Under the pieces are notes generated by a model. It searched no databases and was not told where the DNA came from. It saw only the letters and a program-made list of their open reading frames with translations. A stretch of DNA of 64,000 nt from Candidatus Amulumruptor caecigallinarius (GTDB taxonomy: Bacteria; Bacteroidota; Bacteroidia; Bacteroidales; Muribaculaceae). Made by a program: the position numbers and the translations under genes. Shown here piece after piece: positions 43,460 through 51,803 of the stretch. Within the stretch, counting starts at the first letter, position 1, and every line of letters begins with the position of its first letter. Location: assembly GCA_944321825.1 (NCBI GenBank), contig CALUMU010000003.1:1-64000 (forward strand). The letters are read 5' to 3'.

Positions 43460-43507
43460 GTTCGTGTCTTTTGTGGGATGAGTGTGTAAGCCGTGTGGCT
43501 GGTACGG

Positions 43508-44710
43508 CTATATCGACGACAGTATCAGGGAGTTGGCTTTGTCGACGGCGGAGGTGTCGAGGCTGGTGAGATATATCTGTGTGGTGGTCTCGGAGTCGTG
43601 TCCCATGCCTTCGCTTATGATGCCGAGGGGGATGCCTTTGCTTTTGGCCGCCGAAGCCCAGCTATGGCGCGCCACGTAGAGTGTCAGGGGGATGGTGACT
43701 CCTGCCATCTTCGCTACGGCTTTCAGGCTGCGGTTGATGTTGTAGCTGGCATTGCGGTAAGTGTAGCGTTCGTTCGTGCCTGGATTACGGACTATAGGCA
43801 GCAGATAGCCTGACGCATTCTCAGGGTATTTGTCGAGGACGAGCTGCATATCTTTCGTCCACTTTATAGTAAGCTGCTGGCCGGTCTTGCGGCGGCGGTA
43901 GATGATGTAGCCGTTGGAGAGATCCGTCTTGCGCAGATACGCCATATCTACGAAACTCATGCCCCGGAGCATGAAACTGAGCATGAACATGTCGCGGGCG
44001 TAGTCGAGAGTGGGATGCAGAGATAAATCCAACGCCTTGATTTTCTTGATGGTCTGCAACGGCAGGGCCCGCTTGACCGTCTTGTCGATGCCTGTATAGA
44101 CATGACGGAACGGATTGCGGTTTTCGATAATCCCGTCCTCGATGGCTCGGTTATAGACGGCGCGGAGTATGCGGGTGTAGAACGAGACCGTGTTAGGAGC
44201 TACCCCACGGCTTCTGTGCCATGCCTCGTATGCCTCCATGACTTCTGAGTTGATGCAGTCAAGCATGATGTCCTCATCCTTGCGAAATTTCCTGAAGCTG
44301 CGGAGAGCGGCCGCATAAGTCTCGGATGTCCGTATTTTGCCGTTTTGCTTGAGTTTAGCTATGATACCCTCCATGAAGTTGAAGAGAGAGTATTCATCAG
44401 TGTAGCGGTGGAACTCGTCAATCACGTCGTCGGCGCTGTATGACAGACCGTCGGTTTCCAGCTTTCTTATGATTTTCGTAAGCCTTTCGACATCCCAGCG
44501 GATGCGTTCGCGGATTGAGAGGACGAGAGGTTTTCGCTCGCTTCTCTGAGAGACTGTCACCATCGAGCGGCAATCGTCCCACTCGGTGGGCAGCACATGG
44601 TAATCGGGATAGATCTGACGCGGTTTCCGTTCGTGGATAATCTGATAATAGATGGTGCCTTCATGGCCGTCCACAGTAGAGGGCCGGAACTTTACTTTTA
44701 TACTTGCCAT
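43508..44710 (-). CDS. tyrosine site-specific recombinase (invertase-like)
   Basis: A 400-residue recombinase with an N-terminal arm-type domain, a SAM-like core-binding domain (SLFNFMEGIIAKL and LRSFRKFRKDEDIM) and a complete catalytic domain. Box I is MLRGMSFVDMAYL (Arg near residue 250). Box II is TLYVARHSWASAA, in which the first His is Tyr, as in Bacteroidetes invertase-type enzymes of the Tsr/Mpi kind. The late motif GHDSETTTQIYLTS gives His and the nucleophilic Tyr. It is not next to a tRNA or an element, and faces a pair of inverted repeats 100 bp downstream. It probably inverts DNA rather than integrating an element; this is inferred. Confidence 0.88.
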   Translation of the reverse strand: MASIKVKFRPSTVDGHEGTIYYQIIHERKPRQIYPDYHVLPTEWDDCRSMVTVSQRSERKPLVLSIRERIRWDVERLTKIIRKLETDGLSYSADDVIDEFHRYTDEYSLFNFMEGIIAKLKQNGKIRTSETYAAALRSFRKFRKDEDIMLDCINSEVMEAYEAWHRSRGVAPNTVSFYTRILRAVYNRAIEDGIIENRNPFRHVYTGIDKTVKRALPLQTIKKIKALDLSLHPTLDYARDMFMLSFMLRGMSFVDMAYLRKTDLSNGYIIYRRRKTGQQLTIKWTKDMQLVLDKYPENASGYLLPIVRNPGTNERYTYRNASYNINRSLKAVAKMAGVTIPLTLYVARHSWASAAKSKGIPLGIISEGMGHDSETTTQIYLTSLDTSAVDKANSLILSSI

Positions 44711-44829
44711 ATACGATTCGATTTGTCGTTTTTCGGCAAATATAAGATGCTTACAGGCTATAAATCAATGATATACAGAAATCTGTACGACTGACAACAA
44801 TCTCTGCATTTCTCTGCTGCGGCAGCGGG

Positions 44830-45132
44830 TTACGGCGCAGCAGGATGTGGGGGAGGCGATTCGAGTCCGTGGCTTGAACGGATGTTCGGTGAAGGCTGTG
44901 GGGCATGTTTGTCAGGCGGAGGTGGGGGGACATCCCTGCCTGGCGGAGGCGTATGCGGCCTATGACCCGGGGAGGGACGTTCATGTGGCCGAGGCTGAGG
45001 CTTCGGCGGTCGGCCGTGTTGGTGATGTGGTGGGGGCGGTGCTGGATGGTGGCGATGGGCGATACATGAACTTGCAAGCATCACCGACAAGGCCGCAGAC
45101 ATGATTAGTGGCAGTATTTGTTTAGTATTCAT
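44830..45132 (-). CDS. His/Pro-rich small lipoprotein
   Basis: A 100-residue protein with a lipoprotein signal peptide (MNTKQILPLIMSAALSVMLA, Cys23) and a mature part made almost only of Pro, His, Arg and Gln (HRHHPAPPPPHHQHGRPPKP). Such low-complexity His-rich tails can bind metals or span the periplasm. The low complexity leaves some doubt that it is a real gene, but signal peptide and ATG placement support it. Monocistronic; 120 bp upstream of the recombinase on the same strand. Confidence 0.5.
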   Translation of the reverse strand: MNTKQILPLIMSAALSVMLASSCIAHRHHPAPPPPHHQHGRPPKPQPRPHERPSPGHRPHTPPPGRDVPPPPPDKHAPQPSPNIRSSHGLESPPPHPAAP

Positions 45133-45370
45133 AGCTTTACGTTATTAGAAAGTTACATAGAGGACATCAGTAAGACATACATGTCTGTATGGACGTAATA
45201 TGTTACATGTACTCCGATCAGATGCCTGCAAAATAATGAAACTATGGAATATAAGCAAGAAGTAACGGATATGCAGCAGGGCATTTTTTGAATTTTAACG
45301 TTGGCATGTCAAAATCTCAAAGTGAAAATGTCGGAATCTTAAGACACTGTGACAATGGAGATGGTTGTAT

Positions 45371-45425
45371 GCATCGCTGATGTTTTTGCATGGCATGGCA
45401 GGGGTGGGGACTATATGTATGTTTG
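45371..45425 (+). repeat. G-rich repeat copy 1 with -7 box
   Basis: GCATC, then GCTGATGTTTTTGCATGG, then GGGGTGGGGA (45401-45410), followed 7 bp later by TATGTTTG (45418-45425), an exact TAnnTTTG. Similar blocks occur at 48584 and 51721. Compared with them this copy duplicates CATGG. No plus-strand gene follows directly; a terminator hairpin lies 60 bp on. The rest of 45133-45486 holds nothing else I can support. Confidence 0.55.
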
Positions 45426-45486
45426 TATCATCCCACAGAATATTGGGCTAAATGATGCAAATCCGAAATTATCAATCAGAAAGGAA

Positions 45487-45531
45487 TTAATAATCAGCCA
45501 TGTAGTGTATTGCCACATGGCTGATTATTAA
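45487..45531 (-). terminator. long hairpin terminator of the BACON lipoprotein gene
   Basis: A 17-bp perfect stem (TTAATAATCAGCCATGT / ACATGGCTGATTATTAA) with an 11-nt loop, 29 bp beyond the gene stop. The stem ends in TTAA on both strands, so it may work in both directions. The following minus-strand sequence is TTCCTTTCT. Confidence 0.7.
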
Positions 45532-45559
45532 TCTGTTGGATATGCGATATTTTGTTAAA

Positions 45560-47956
45560 TTATTCTATCTTGAATCTTCTGACAGCCATGGTATAAACTG
45601 GATGCCTGTTATACTCGGTCATTGTTTTAGGGAATGTCCATGCAGCGGAGGTAGTAAAAGTCCCATAAAAACAAGTATGTACATAGTTTGCTCCATTTTC
45701 TGTAGAGGACCAGTGGTAATTGCTATTATGCAAGGATGAAAGCCACTTCTCATTAGTACCCTCCCAAAAAGCGGGTATATGCCATCCAGCATCCGTATTT
45801 TCGTTGAGATCATCGACAGCTGCGAATGCAGGGTAGAGTTCTCTCCAATTTGGAATGTTCTTAATCGCAGCAGTATTTTTGATACCGTCATAGAGATCCG
45901 TAGCTCCGGTTACAACAGCCTCTTTGGACCAAACCAATTGGTTTCCCAACATTCTTGACATCACTGCCTCACCAGTGGTGTCGTTTATGTAAATCAATCG
46001 CCCGGAATATGCTTCGCTGCTTCCAATCCAGTCATCACCTAAATTACATTTAATCTGTTTTATAACTAAGTAGCATGGTGTTCCCTCGAATGAGATTGTG
46101 CAGTCTCGATTGATATCCGGGGATTCAGAAATACGCACTACCATGTTGTCGCTGGTTGAAGATATTACGCACCAATCAGCTGATGAATTAGGCTTTAGTT
46201 CGGGGAACGAAGTTTCAATCGTATAGGTCTCTGTAATGGCTCTCTTTTGACGATAGAGTGTTGCCGACGGGTCTAAGCTGAGCGTCTGTGTGTCTGAAAC
46301 CTTCAATTTTATATAACCTTTTTCTTGTTTGAAGTTAATATTTGTCGATACGTCTGAGTCCTTGGCAGATACGGTCAGGGTCGCCTCGCGCTCCTCGACA
46401 GTAGGGTTGTAATCAGTATTTACTATGAGGTTGTTGTCTGCACCGATTTCTCCTTTCAGCCATTCTGCGGAAGATGATACAACTAATTCCTCACTGTCAA
46501 AGGGTGAATCTATTGCAAAGGACATACCCTCTGTACCTTTACTGCCGATAGTGACTGGTTGTTGGTCGGTTGCTACATCTATGGATGCTCCTAATTGAGT
46601 CAACGTGTAAGTGGCAAGTGTCTTATTATCTGGAGTTTTCACATTGATGTGTGCTATTCTTTCGTCCGCATCTTTGTTGACATCGTACACGATTTCGATG
46701 CTATGGCTATGCGATGCCCGTGACTGCGAATCTTCGCGGATAAAAGAAACCCGGCACCAATCTGTATCGGCGGAAACAGTGAGGTTTTCATCAGGAATCC
46801 CTGATGCCGCATAAATCACATAGCTTCCAGAGGAAGAAGATACTACTTCTTCAGTAGATGAGAATTGGAAATCAGACCCCATCTGAGTGACATCTATAGA
46901 GGCTGAGTGATTTCCATTGCTTGCTGTGATTGTAGCATAACGCTGGCTTCCGCCATAATTAGTTTCGTAAGTTGCCTTTATGTTATAGTAATGTGCACCC
47001 GACTCAGATTCACTGTTCCGGGAGTTAGGCAATCCGTTGACATATTTTATGGCACTGCTGTTTTGTCTGATGCGCTCAGTGTCGTCTGTCGTGCTGACAG
47101 TCAGCCATTCACACGAAGATGATACTGCGATATCCTTAAGGTTTATATTAGTCAAAATAGGGATGTTCTGTGTACCAGACTCTGCTTGGATAGTGACATC
47201 AGAGTTTTGAAATTCTATGACAGGCGTAGCACCTAATCTCAGAATTTTGATCTGTACCGCCTTTCCATGAGCGGTGGTTAGTGTAACAGTGGCTTCGGAT
47301 GTATTGATGTCATTATTTGGTTGGACATATATCTTTATTGCATCAACCAGGAAGTTGAAGTCGGTGGTTGAAGCTGTATAAACAGTACACCATTCGGCTG
47401 AACTTGTGATGCTGAAAGGAATAATGGATGCATTGCTTATAATTATTCCTTGGTTTCCACCGTCTTTGTCGAAAGTGAGACTCTGGGCATCCAAGTTCAA
47501 ATTCTCATCTTTCCCGGCAAACGGCTTCTGATACTTTACTTCTGCGCCTATGATGAGGTCGCCTGTGGTTACAGTCCAAGAGGTCACGTACAGCCGATAG
47601 AAGGAGCCATTGCTGTATGCTACATATCCGTGGCCAGGATTAACGGCTACTCTTGAAGTCCATCCTACTTTTGGTATTGATGTAATATTTCCTAATCCGG
47701 CTACAGGACCTACATCTACAAATCGCGCTCCGGTAAAATTGTTGCCCGTGTCGATTAGGATGTCATCAAGGTATGTCTTACCATTATCCGCGTTTCTCAT
47801 TTTGAGGGTGACTGTGCCTGCCGGGTCAGACACAGATGCTCCAGGGTTGTCGGTGCCTCCGTTGGGATTGTCAGGGTTGTCGGGAGAGTCCTTGTCACAG
47901 GCGGCAAAAGATACCGCAACTGCGATCATGAGCAAGATGTGTAATAACCGTTTCAT
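45560..47956 (-). CDS. BACON-domain surface lipoprotein
   Basis: About 798 residues. I start at 47956 (MKRLLHILLMIAVAVSFAAC) because it gives a clean lipoprotein signal peptide with Cys20; 25 residues of in-frame extension upstream are implausible. A Pro/Asn/Gly/Asp linker follows. An N-terminal beta domain (VTLKMRNADNGKTYLDDILI) precedes about five BACON-type modules with repeated SSAEWC or SADTDWCRVS motifs. The C-terminal part (WHIPAFWEG, YHWSSTENGANY, YTMAVRRF) resembles the FISUMP/DUF1566 lectin-like domain. It is probably exposed on the outer membrane and binds glycan or mucin. The length of repeat domains and the solitary setting suggest a surface adhesin. Confidence 0.8.
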   Translation of the reverse strand: MKRLLHILLMIAVAVSFAACDKDSPDNPDNPNGGTDNPGASVSDPAGTVTLKMRNADNGKTYLDDILIDTGNNFTGARFVDVGPVAGLGNITSIPKVGWTSRVAVNPGHGYVAYSNGSFYRLYVTSWTVTTGDLIIGAEVKYQKPFAGKDENLNLDAQSLTFDKDGGNQGIIISNASIIPFSITSSAEWCTVYTASTTDFNFLVDAIKIYVQPNNDINTSEATVTLTTAHGKAVQIKILRLGATPVIEFQNSDVTIQAESGTQNIPILTNINLKDIAVSSSCEWLTVSTTDDTERIRQNSSAIKYVNGLPNSRNSESESGAHYYNIKATYETNYGGSQRYATITASNGNHSASIDVTQMGSDFQFSSTEEVVSSSSGSYVIYAASGIPDENLTVSADTDWCRVSFIREDSQSRASHSHSIEIVYDVNKDADERIAHINVKTPDNKTLATYTLTQLGASIDVATDQQPVTIGSKGTEGMSFAIDSPFDSEELVVSSSAEWLKGEIGADNNLIVNTDYNPTVEEREATLTVSAKDSDVSTNINFKQEKGYIKLKVSDTQTLSLDPSATLYRQKRAITETYTIETSFPELKPNSSADWCVISSTSDNMVVRISESPDINRDCTISFEGTPCYLVIKQIKCNLGDDWIGSSEAYSGRLIYINDTTGEAVMSRMLGNQLVWSKEAVVTGATDLYDGIKNTAAIKNIPNWRELYPAFAAVDDLNENTDAGWHIPAFWEGTNEKWLSSLHNSNYHWSSTENGANYVHTCFYGTFTTSAAWTFPKTMTEYNRHPVYTMAVRRFKIE

Positions 47957-48583
47957 ATAAACAAAGCAGTGCCTATAGCTCCCCCGATTCGGCATTAGAT
48001 TGGTTTGTAAACAAAGACGTGGGATGCTCAATCCTGCTTATCCCACATTGGAGGCCTTAGGATGCCTATGGTCGAGATAAGCAGTCGGTCAGCCCACGTT
48101 TTGATTATATACGATGCCCGGAATAGGCAAGTCGTAACGCTACGGCTCGCCATCGGACCAGATATAATCTGCCCTGGACGTTTCCCCACTGCACTATCTT
48201 CCGACCATTTGAAAGTTCCTAAGTTCCCAATGTAGAAGACAGCGTTGGATAACGCCTTTTTCATTATGTAGTTGCCCTCCCTGCCGGTCGCTGACCGAAT
48301 ATGAGGGTGCAGTGTTGTCTGGCACTCTTGCCGACATCACGCCATAAAGTTAACACATGTTTTCGAAAATCAACCCCTACCAGCGCAAATTTTTTTGTCA
48401 GTGGAAAAGACCAATCGCTGGAGCAGTTGGAGTGTTGGCAACAAGGGGTTGTCCGCTGACCCACGGCTTGCGGTCGAGGAATCACCGACCGTTCGTCCCT
48501 ATAGGGAGATGTGGTTGATGGTGTTCCGAGGTTCTGCAACATTCTCCGTAAGATAATCTCAGGAAAATCTGCGTGAGATAATT
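47957..48583. other. intergenic region without supported genes
   Basis: About 630 bp between the BACON gene and the DpnII-like operon. Short minus-strand frames exist but have unnatural composition. I see no RNA gene signature, only scattered short stems. It may be the 5' region of the lipoprotein gene or a decayed remnant. Confidence 0.3.
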
Positions 48584-48636
48584 GCATCCTTCGCTGATGT
48601 TTTCGCATGGTAGGGGTGGGGAGGGTAGTACTTTTA
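48584..48636 (+). repeat. G-rich repeat copy 2
   Basis: GCATCCTTCGCTGATG, TTTTCGCATGG, TAGGGGTGGGGA (to 48622), then TACTTTTA at 48629-48636, one mismatch from TAnnTTTG. It lies 128 bp upstream of the dam-type gene, and the operon's better promoter is closer. Confidence 0.55.
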
Positions 48637-48691
48637 TGAAATATTATCTCAATATAACACAACAAAACAGACACAGAAAAAGTAAATGTAT

Positions 48692-48721
48692 TTTGTAAAG
48701 TCATGGAAATGATTAATTTTG
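48692..48721 (+). promoter_or_regulatory. promoter of the DpnII-like operon
   Basis: TTTG (48692-48695), an 18-bp spacer, TAATTTTG (48714-48721): both boxes match the Bacteroidetes pattern, with a spacer slightly shorter than typical. The -7 box ends 42 bp before the first ATG. Confidence 0.7.
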
Positions 48722-48763
48722 TAGTTAGTTAAAGATTTGACAATCTAAGATGAAATATTCTGT

Positions 48764-49687
48764 ATGGCTAAAGCAAAACCTTTCATCAAGTGGGCTGGCG
48801 GAAAAGGACAGCTCATTGAACAACTGGAAGCCCTCCTTCCCGCTGACTTTGATAAAAGGGGAAATGTCAACTACATTGAGCCATTCGTTGGCGGAGGGGC
48901 GATGCTCTTCTATATGTTGCAGGCACATCCTAACATCCAGTCGGCGGTAATAAATGATATAAATCCAGATTTGACTGATTGTTATCGGACAATCAGAGAT
49001 AATCCATTTGTTCTTATCTCTATCTTGGAAGATATACAGGCGCAATATTATTCTCTCGGAAATGAAGAAAGCCGTAAGCTTTTCTTTATGGAGTGCAGGG
49101 AAAGGTATAATGCAAAAGGTCTGACTAAAGAAGACAACAGCGCATTGTTTATTTTTTTAAACAGAACCTGCTTCAATGGACTTTACCGTGTCAATAAAGC
49201 CGGAAAATTTAACGTCCCCTTTGGTAAGGCTGTTGCGCCAACGATATGTGACAGTTCTACATTGCTCTCAGATAGCGAGATATTGCAAAAAGTCACAATA
49301 TTGACGGGCGATTTTGAACAGACAATGGAATTTGCTGACAATGATTCGTTTTTCTATTTTGATCCTCCGTATAGACCGTTAAGTAGCACGTCGTATTTTA
49401 ATGATTACTCGAAAGAAGCATTTAATGACGAGGCGCAGATTCGGTTAAAGAAATTTTGTGACAGGCTAAATAGTCTGGGCATCAGTTTTATGCTTAGCAA
49501 CTCAGATGGGAAAAGCTTAAATCCTGATGATACATTTTTTGAAGACTTGTTTGCTGGTTATTCGATTAACCGGGTTTGGGCGAGTCGAATGATAAATTCA
49601 AATGCGTCAAAACGCGGAAAGTTGTCTGAAATTTTAGTAAACAATTATCTGTCACATAATCAAACAAATTTACTCAGTTGCATATGA
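48764..49687 (+). CDS. dpnM: Dam/DpnM-type N6-adenine methyltransferase
   Basis: A 307-residue alpha-class adenine methyltransferase of the D12 family. Motif I is IKWAGGKGQLIEQL (near residue 7), motif IV is YFDPPYRPLS (near 204), and the FINRTCFNG-like segment FLNRTCFNGLYRVN (near 131) is the region that contacts GATC in Dam/DpnM. It should methylate adenine in GATC and protect the host from the endonuclease encoded next. The stop overlaps the next start by 10 bp. Confidence 0.9.
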   Translation: MAKAKPFIKWAGGKGQLIEQLEALLPADFDKRGNVNYIEPFVGGGAMLFYMLQAHPNIQSAVINDINPDLTDCYRTIRDNPFVLISILEDIQAQYYSLGNEESRKLFFMECRERYNAKGLTKEDNSALFIFLNRTCFNGLYRVNKAGKFNVPFGKAVAPTICDSSTLLSDSEILQKVTILTGDFEQTMEFADNDSFFYFDPPYRPLSSTSYFNDYSKEAFNDEAQIRLKKFCDRLNSLGISFMLSNSDGKSLNPDDTFFEDLFAGYSINRVWASRMINSNASKRGKLSEILVNNYLSHNQTNLLSCI

Positions 49688-50538
49688 GCGTTCATAACCC
49701 AGAACAATTGTCATTATTCCTGTCCCAATTACTTGAGACAAATGCCACATTGGATTATTGGACTGATTTTGAAAAAGTAAAGCGGAATGTCGCAGATATA
49801 GAAATCAGTCTTAATACTCTTAATTATCTGTTGGGCCGACAAGACCTACATTCGGCCGTAAAGTCTTTGTGGAATAGAGATAATAGGGTGTTTGAGGTTC
49901 TCCCCATCCTTATTGCCGTCCGAAAGAGAGACAAAAAGAAGGTTGTTACAGCAGATGGTAACTCCAAGCTTCTATATGACTATCTTACGTCATATGATGG
50001 GGTTATGGAATTCTTGGAAGGAACAGGCTTGGCGGATCTGTTTAGAGAAAAAGTTGTCACTAATCTCGTAGACTACGTTTTTGGAGTAGAGGTAGGACTT
50101 GATTCTAACGGACGTAAAAACCGGAGTGGTCATGTAATGGAGGCGTTGGTGGCATCTATTTTTGAAAAAAACGGGATAACATTCCGAAGAGAGGTCAGTT
50201 CCACCGAATTTCCAGAAATACATGCGGCACTTGACGATGACAAAAAACGTTTTGATTTCGTGATAACCACTCCTAAATATACCTATTTAATAGAAACAAA
50301 TTTCTATAGCGGTGGAGGATCAAAACCTAATGAGACAGCACGTTCCTATACTGAGATTGCTCCCAAGATTAATGGGATTGAAAAATACCATTTTGTGTGG
50401 ATTACGGATGGTCAAGGATGGTTGTCCGCGAAATCAAAGATTTCAGCTGCGTATCTGACGATTCCATCAGTATATAATCTCTCCAATATAAATGACTTCA
50501 TAGTAAAAATAAAACAAGATTTTAATTATGGCTTGTAA
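49678..50538 (+). CDS. dpnB: DpnII-type restriction endonuclease
   Basis: A 286-residue member of the DpnII family, which cuts unmethylated GATC. The family region NLVDYVFGVEVGLDSNGRKN (near residue 123) and the catalytic-type core FDFVITTPKYTYLIETNFYS (near residue 190, with an Asp, Glu-x-Asn arrangement) match R.DpnII/MboI-like proteins. The Lys of a PD-(D/E)XK site is replaced by Asn here, as I recall for this family; I cannot check that. It overlaps the methyltransferase by 10 bp and the next ORF by 11 bp. Confidence 0.87.
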   Translation: MHMSVHNPEQLSLFLSQLLETNATLDYWTDFEKVKRNVADIEISLNTLNYLLGRQDLHSAVKSLWNRDNRVFEVLPILIAVRKRDKKKVVTADGNSKLLYDYLTSYDGVMEFLEGTGLADLFREKVVTNLVDYVFGVEVGLDSNGRKNRSGHVMEALVASIFEKNGITFRREVSSTEFPEIHAALDDDKKRFDFVITTPKYTYLIETNFYSGGGSKPNETARSYTEIAPKINGIEKYHFVWITDGQGWLSAKSKISAAYLTIPSVYNLSNINDFIVKIKQDFNYGL

Positions 50539-50788
50539 TAAAGACCATTCAAATATTCAGCATATAATGTGCAGTTTGCCATTTGACCAAGGAGGTCTGG
50601 GACGTCACAAATGCGCTGCGTGTGCTTATGAAAAAGGCTATCAAGATGGTTTTAATCATGTTGAAACTATTAATTTATCCCAGATTTTGAATGAATTAGA
50701 CGAAAGCCAAGCGCAAGCTCAGCGACATAAAAGCCCCCATGCTGCATACGCCAAAGGTTATTTAGATGGCATTACGGATAGCTATTAA
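50528..50788 (+). CDS. small Cys/His protein in the DpnII operon
   Basis: An 86-residue protein with two copies of an A-Y-x-K-G-Y-x-D-G motif: CAYEKGYQDGF (near residue 37) and AAYAKGYLDGI (near 77). A CSLPF...HKCAAC arrangement (Cys15, His28, Cys30, Cys33) could bind zinc. It is sandwiched between endonuclease and second methyltransferase with an 11-bp overlap and a 2-bp gap. Small proteins of this kind accompany DpnII-type loci elsewhere as I recall, with no known function. A controller or assembly factor is possible. Confidence 0.7.
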   Translation: MACNKDHSNIQHIMCSLPFDQGGLGRHKCAACAYEKGYQDGFNHVETINLSQILNELDESQAQAQRHKSPHAAYAKGYLDGITDSY

Positions 50789-50790
50789 TC

Positions 50791-51666
50791 ATGTTGTCGA
50801 CATTTTATAAATCTCCTAACAAAAATTTCTCTCTGCTTCATGGCGATTGTTTTGAATTGCTTAGACAATTCAATTTTAAATTCGACATGATTTTTGCTGA
50901 TCCACCGTATTTTTTAAGTAACGGCGGAATCAGCTATCAGTCTGGGAAGATTGTTAGTGTCGATAAAGGAGATTGGGATAAGACTAACGGATATGTATCT
51001 GTTGAAGACTTCAATCTTGATTGGATAGCATTGTGCCGTAACAAGCTGAAAGATAGCGGCACAATATGGATAAGTGGAACACACCACAATATTTTTGCCG
51101 TAGCCAATGCGTTACGTCAATTAGGGTTTCGTATTCTCAATGTTATTACATGGGTTAAAACCAATCCGCCCCCAAACATATCGTGCCGTTTTTTTACATA
51201 TAGTACCGAGTTCGTGATATGGGCGAGAAAGCATGAAAAGAAACCTCATTATTACGACTATGATTTGATGCGCCGCATTAATAATGGCAAACAGATGACA
51301 GATGTTTGGCGATTGCCAGCTATTGCCCGGTGGGAAAAATCATGTGGTAAACATCCAACTCAAAAGCCGCTCTCATTGCTAACTCGTATTATCCTTGCCA
51401 GTACTCCATGTGGAGGCTGGATTCTTGACCCTTTCAGCGGAAGCAGCACCACAGGGATTGCAGCTTCTCTTACCGGACGCAGGTATTTAGGTATAGAGCA
51501 GAACATTGAATATGTCAAAATGGCTAAAATGCGGAGAATGGAATTGGAAAATGCAGACATAAGGGAGAAATATATAAAAAAGTTGGCTGATTTGTCATAC
51601 GTAGAAATGGATAAAATATTTGTGTGCGACTCCACAGCTCCTGATTATGGAATCCCATGGTTATAA
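50791..51666 (+). CDS. dpnA: DpnA-type beta-class DNA methyltransferase
   Basis: A 291-residue amino-methyltransferase with motif order IV then I: FDMIFADPPYFLS (near residue 34) and ILDPFSGSSTTGIAA (near 210), marking the beta class. The family match is M.DpnA, which can methylate single-stranded GATC DNA and protects incoming DNA during transformation in pneumococcus. Its presence makes the locus a complete dpnM-dpnB-orf-dpnA system. The gene order differs from Streptococcus, where dpnA lies between dpnM and dpnB. Confidence 0.88.
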   Translation: MLSTFYKSPNKNFSLLHGDCFELLRQFNFKFDMIFADPPYFLSNGGISYQSGKIVSVDKGDWDKTNGYVSVEDFNLDWIALCRNKLKDSGTIWISGTHHNIFAVANALRQLGFRILNVITWVKTNPPPNISCRFFTYSTEFVIWARKHEKKPHYYDYDLMRRINNGKQMTDVWRLPAIARWEKSCGKHPTQKPLSLLTRIILASTPCGGWILDPFSGSSTTGIAASLTGRRYLGIEQNIEYVKMAKMRRMELENADIREKYIKKLADLSYVEMDKIFVCDSTAPDYGIPWL

Positions 51667-51720
51667 AGGGATAGGTCATATAAGCTCACAATCCGAACCA
51701 TAACATTAGGACGTTGGCTT

Positions 51721-51791
51721 GCATCCAGTGCTGATGTTTTCGCATGGTAGGGGTGGGGAGGTGGCGTAATTTTGTGATGTTTCACAAAATT
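51721..51791 (+). promoter_or_regulatory. G-rich repeat copy 3 with -7 box and overlapping palindrome
   Basis: GCATC...GCTGATG, TTTTCGCATGG, TAGGGGTGGGGA (to 51759), then an exact -7 box TAATTTTG (51767-51774). A 9-bp palindrome AATTTTGTG / CACAAAATT (51768-51791, 6-nt gap) overlaps the -7 box and start point, where an operator would sit. The downstream gene starts at 51804, 30 bp after the box. Confidence 0.6.
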
Positions 51792-51803
51792 GATATTTTC
51801 GTT

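Noticed and set aside
48028..48704. Two minus-strand frames of 78 and 146 codons
   Set aside because: Unnatural composition; the second is partly made of the G-rich repeat in reverse. No supporting start signals.
50528..50788. A helix-turn-helix C protein controlling the DpnII-like locus
   Set aside because: No helix-turn-helix pattern is visible; the protein has a Cys/His cluster and duplicated AYxKGYxDG motifs instead.
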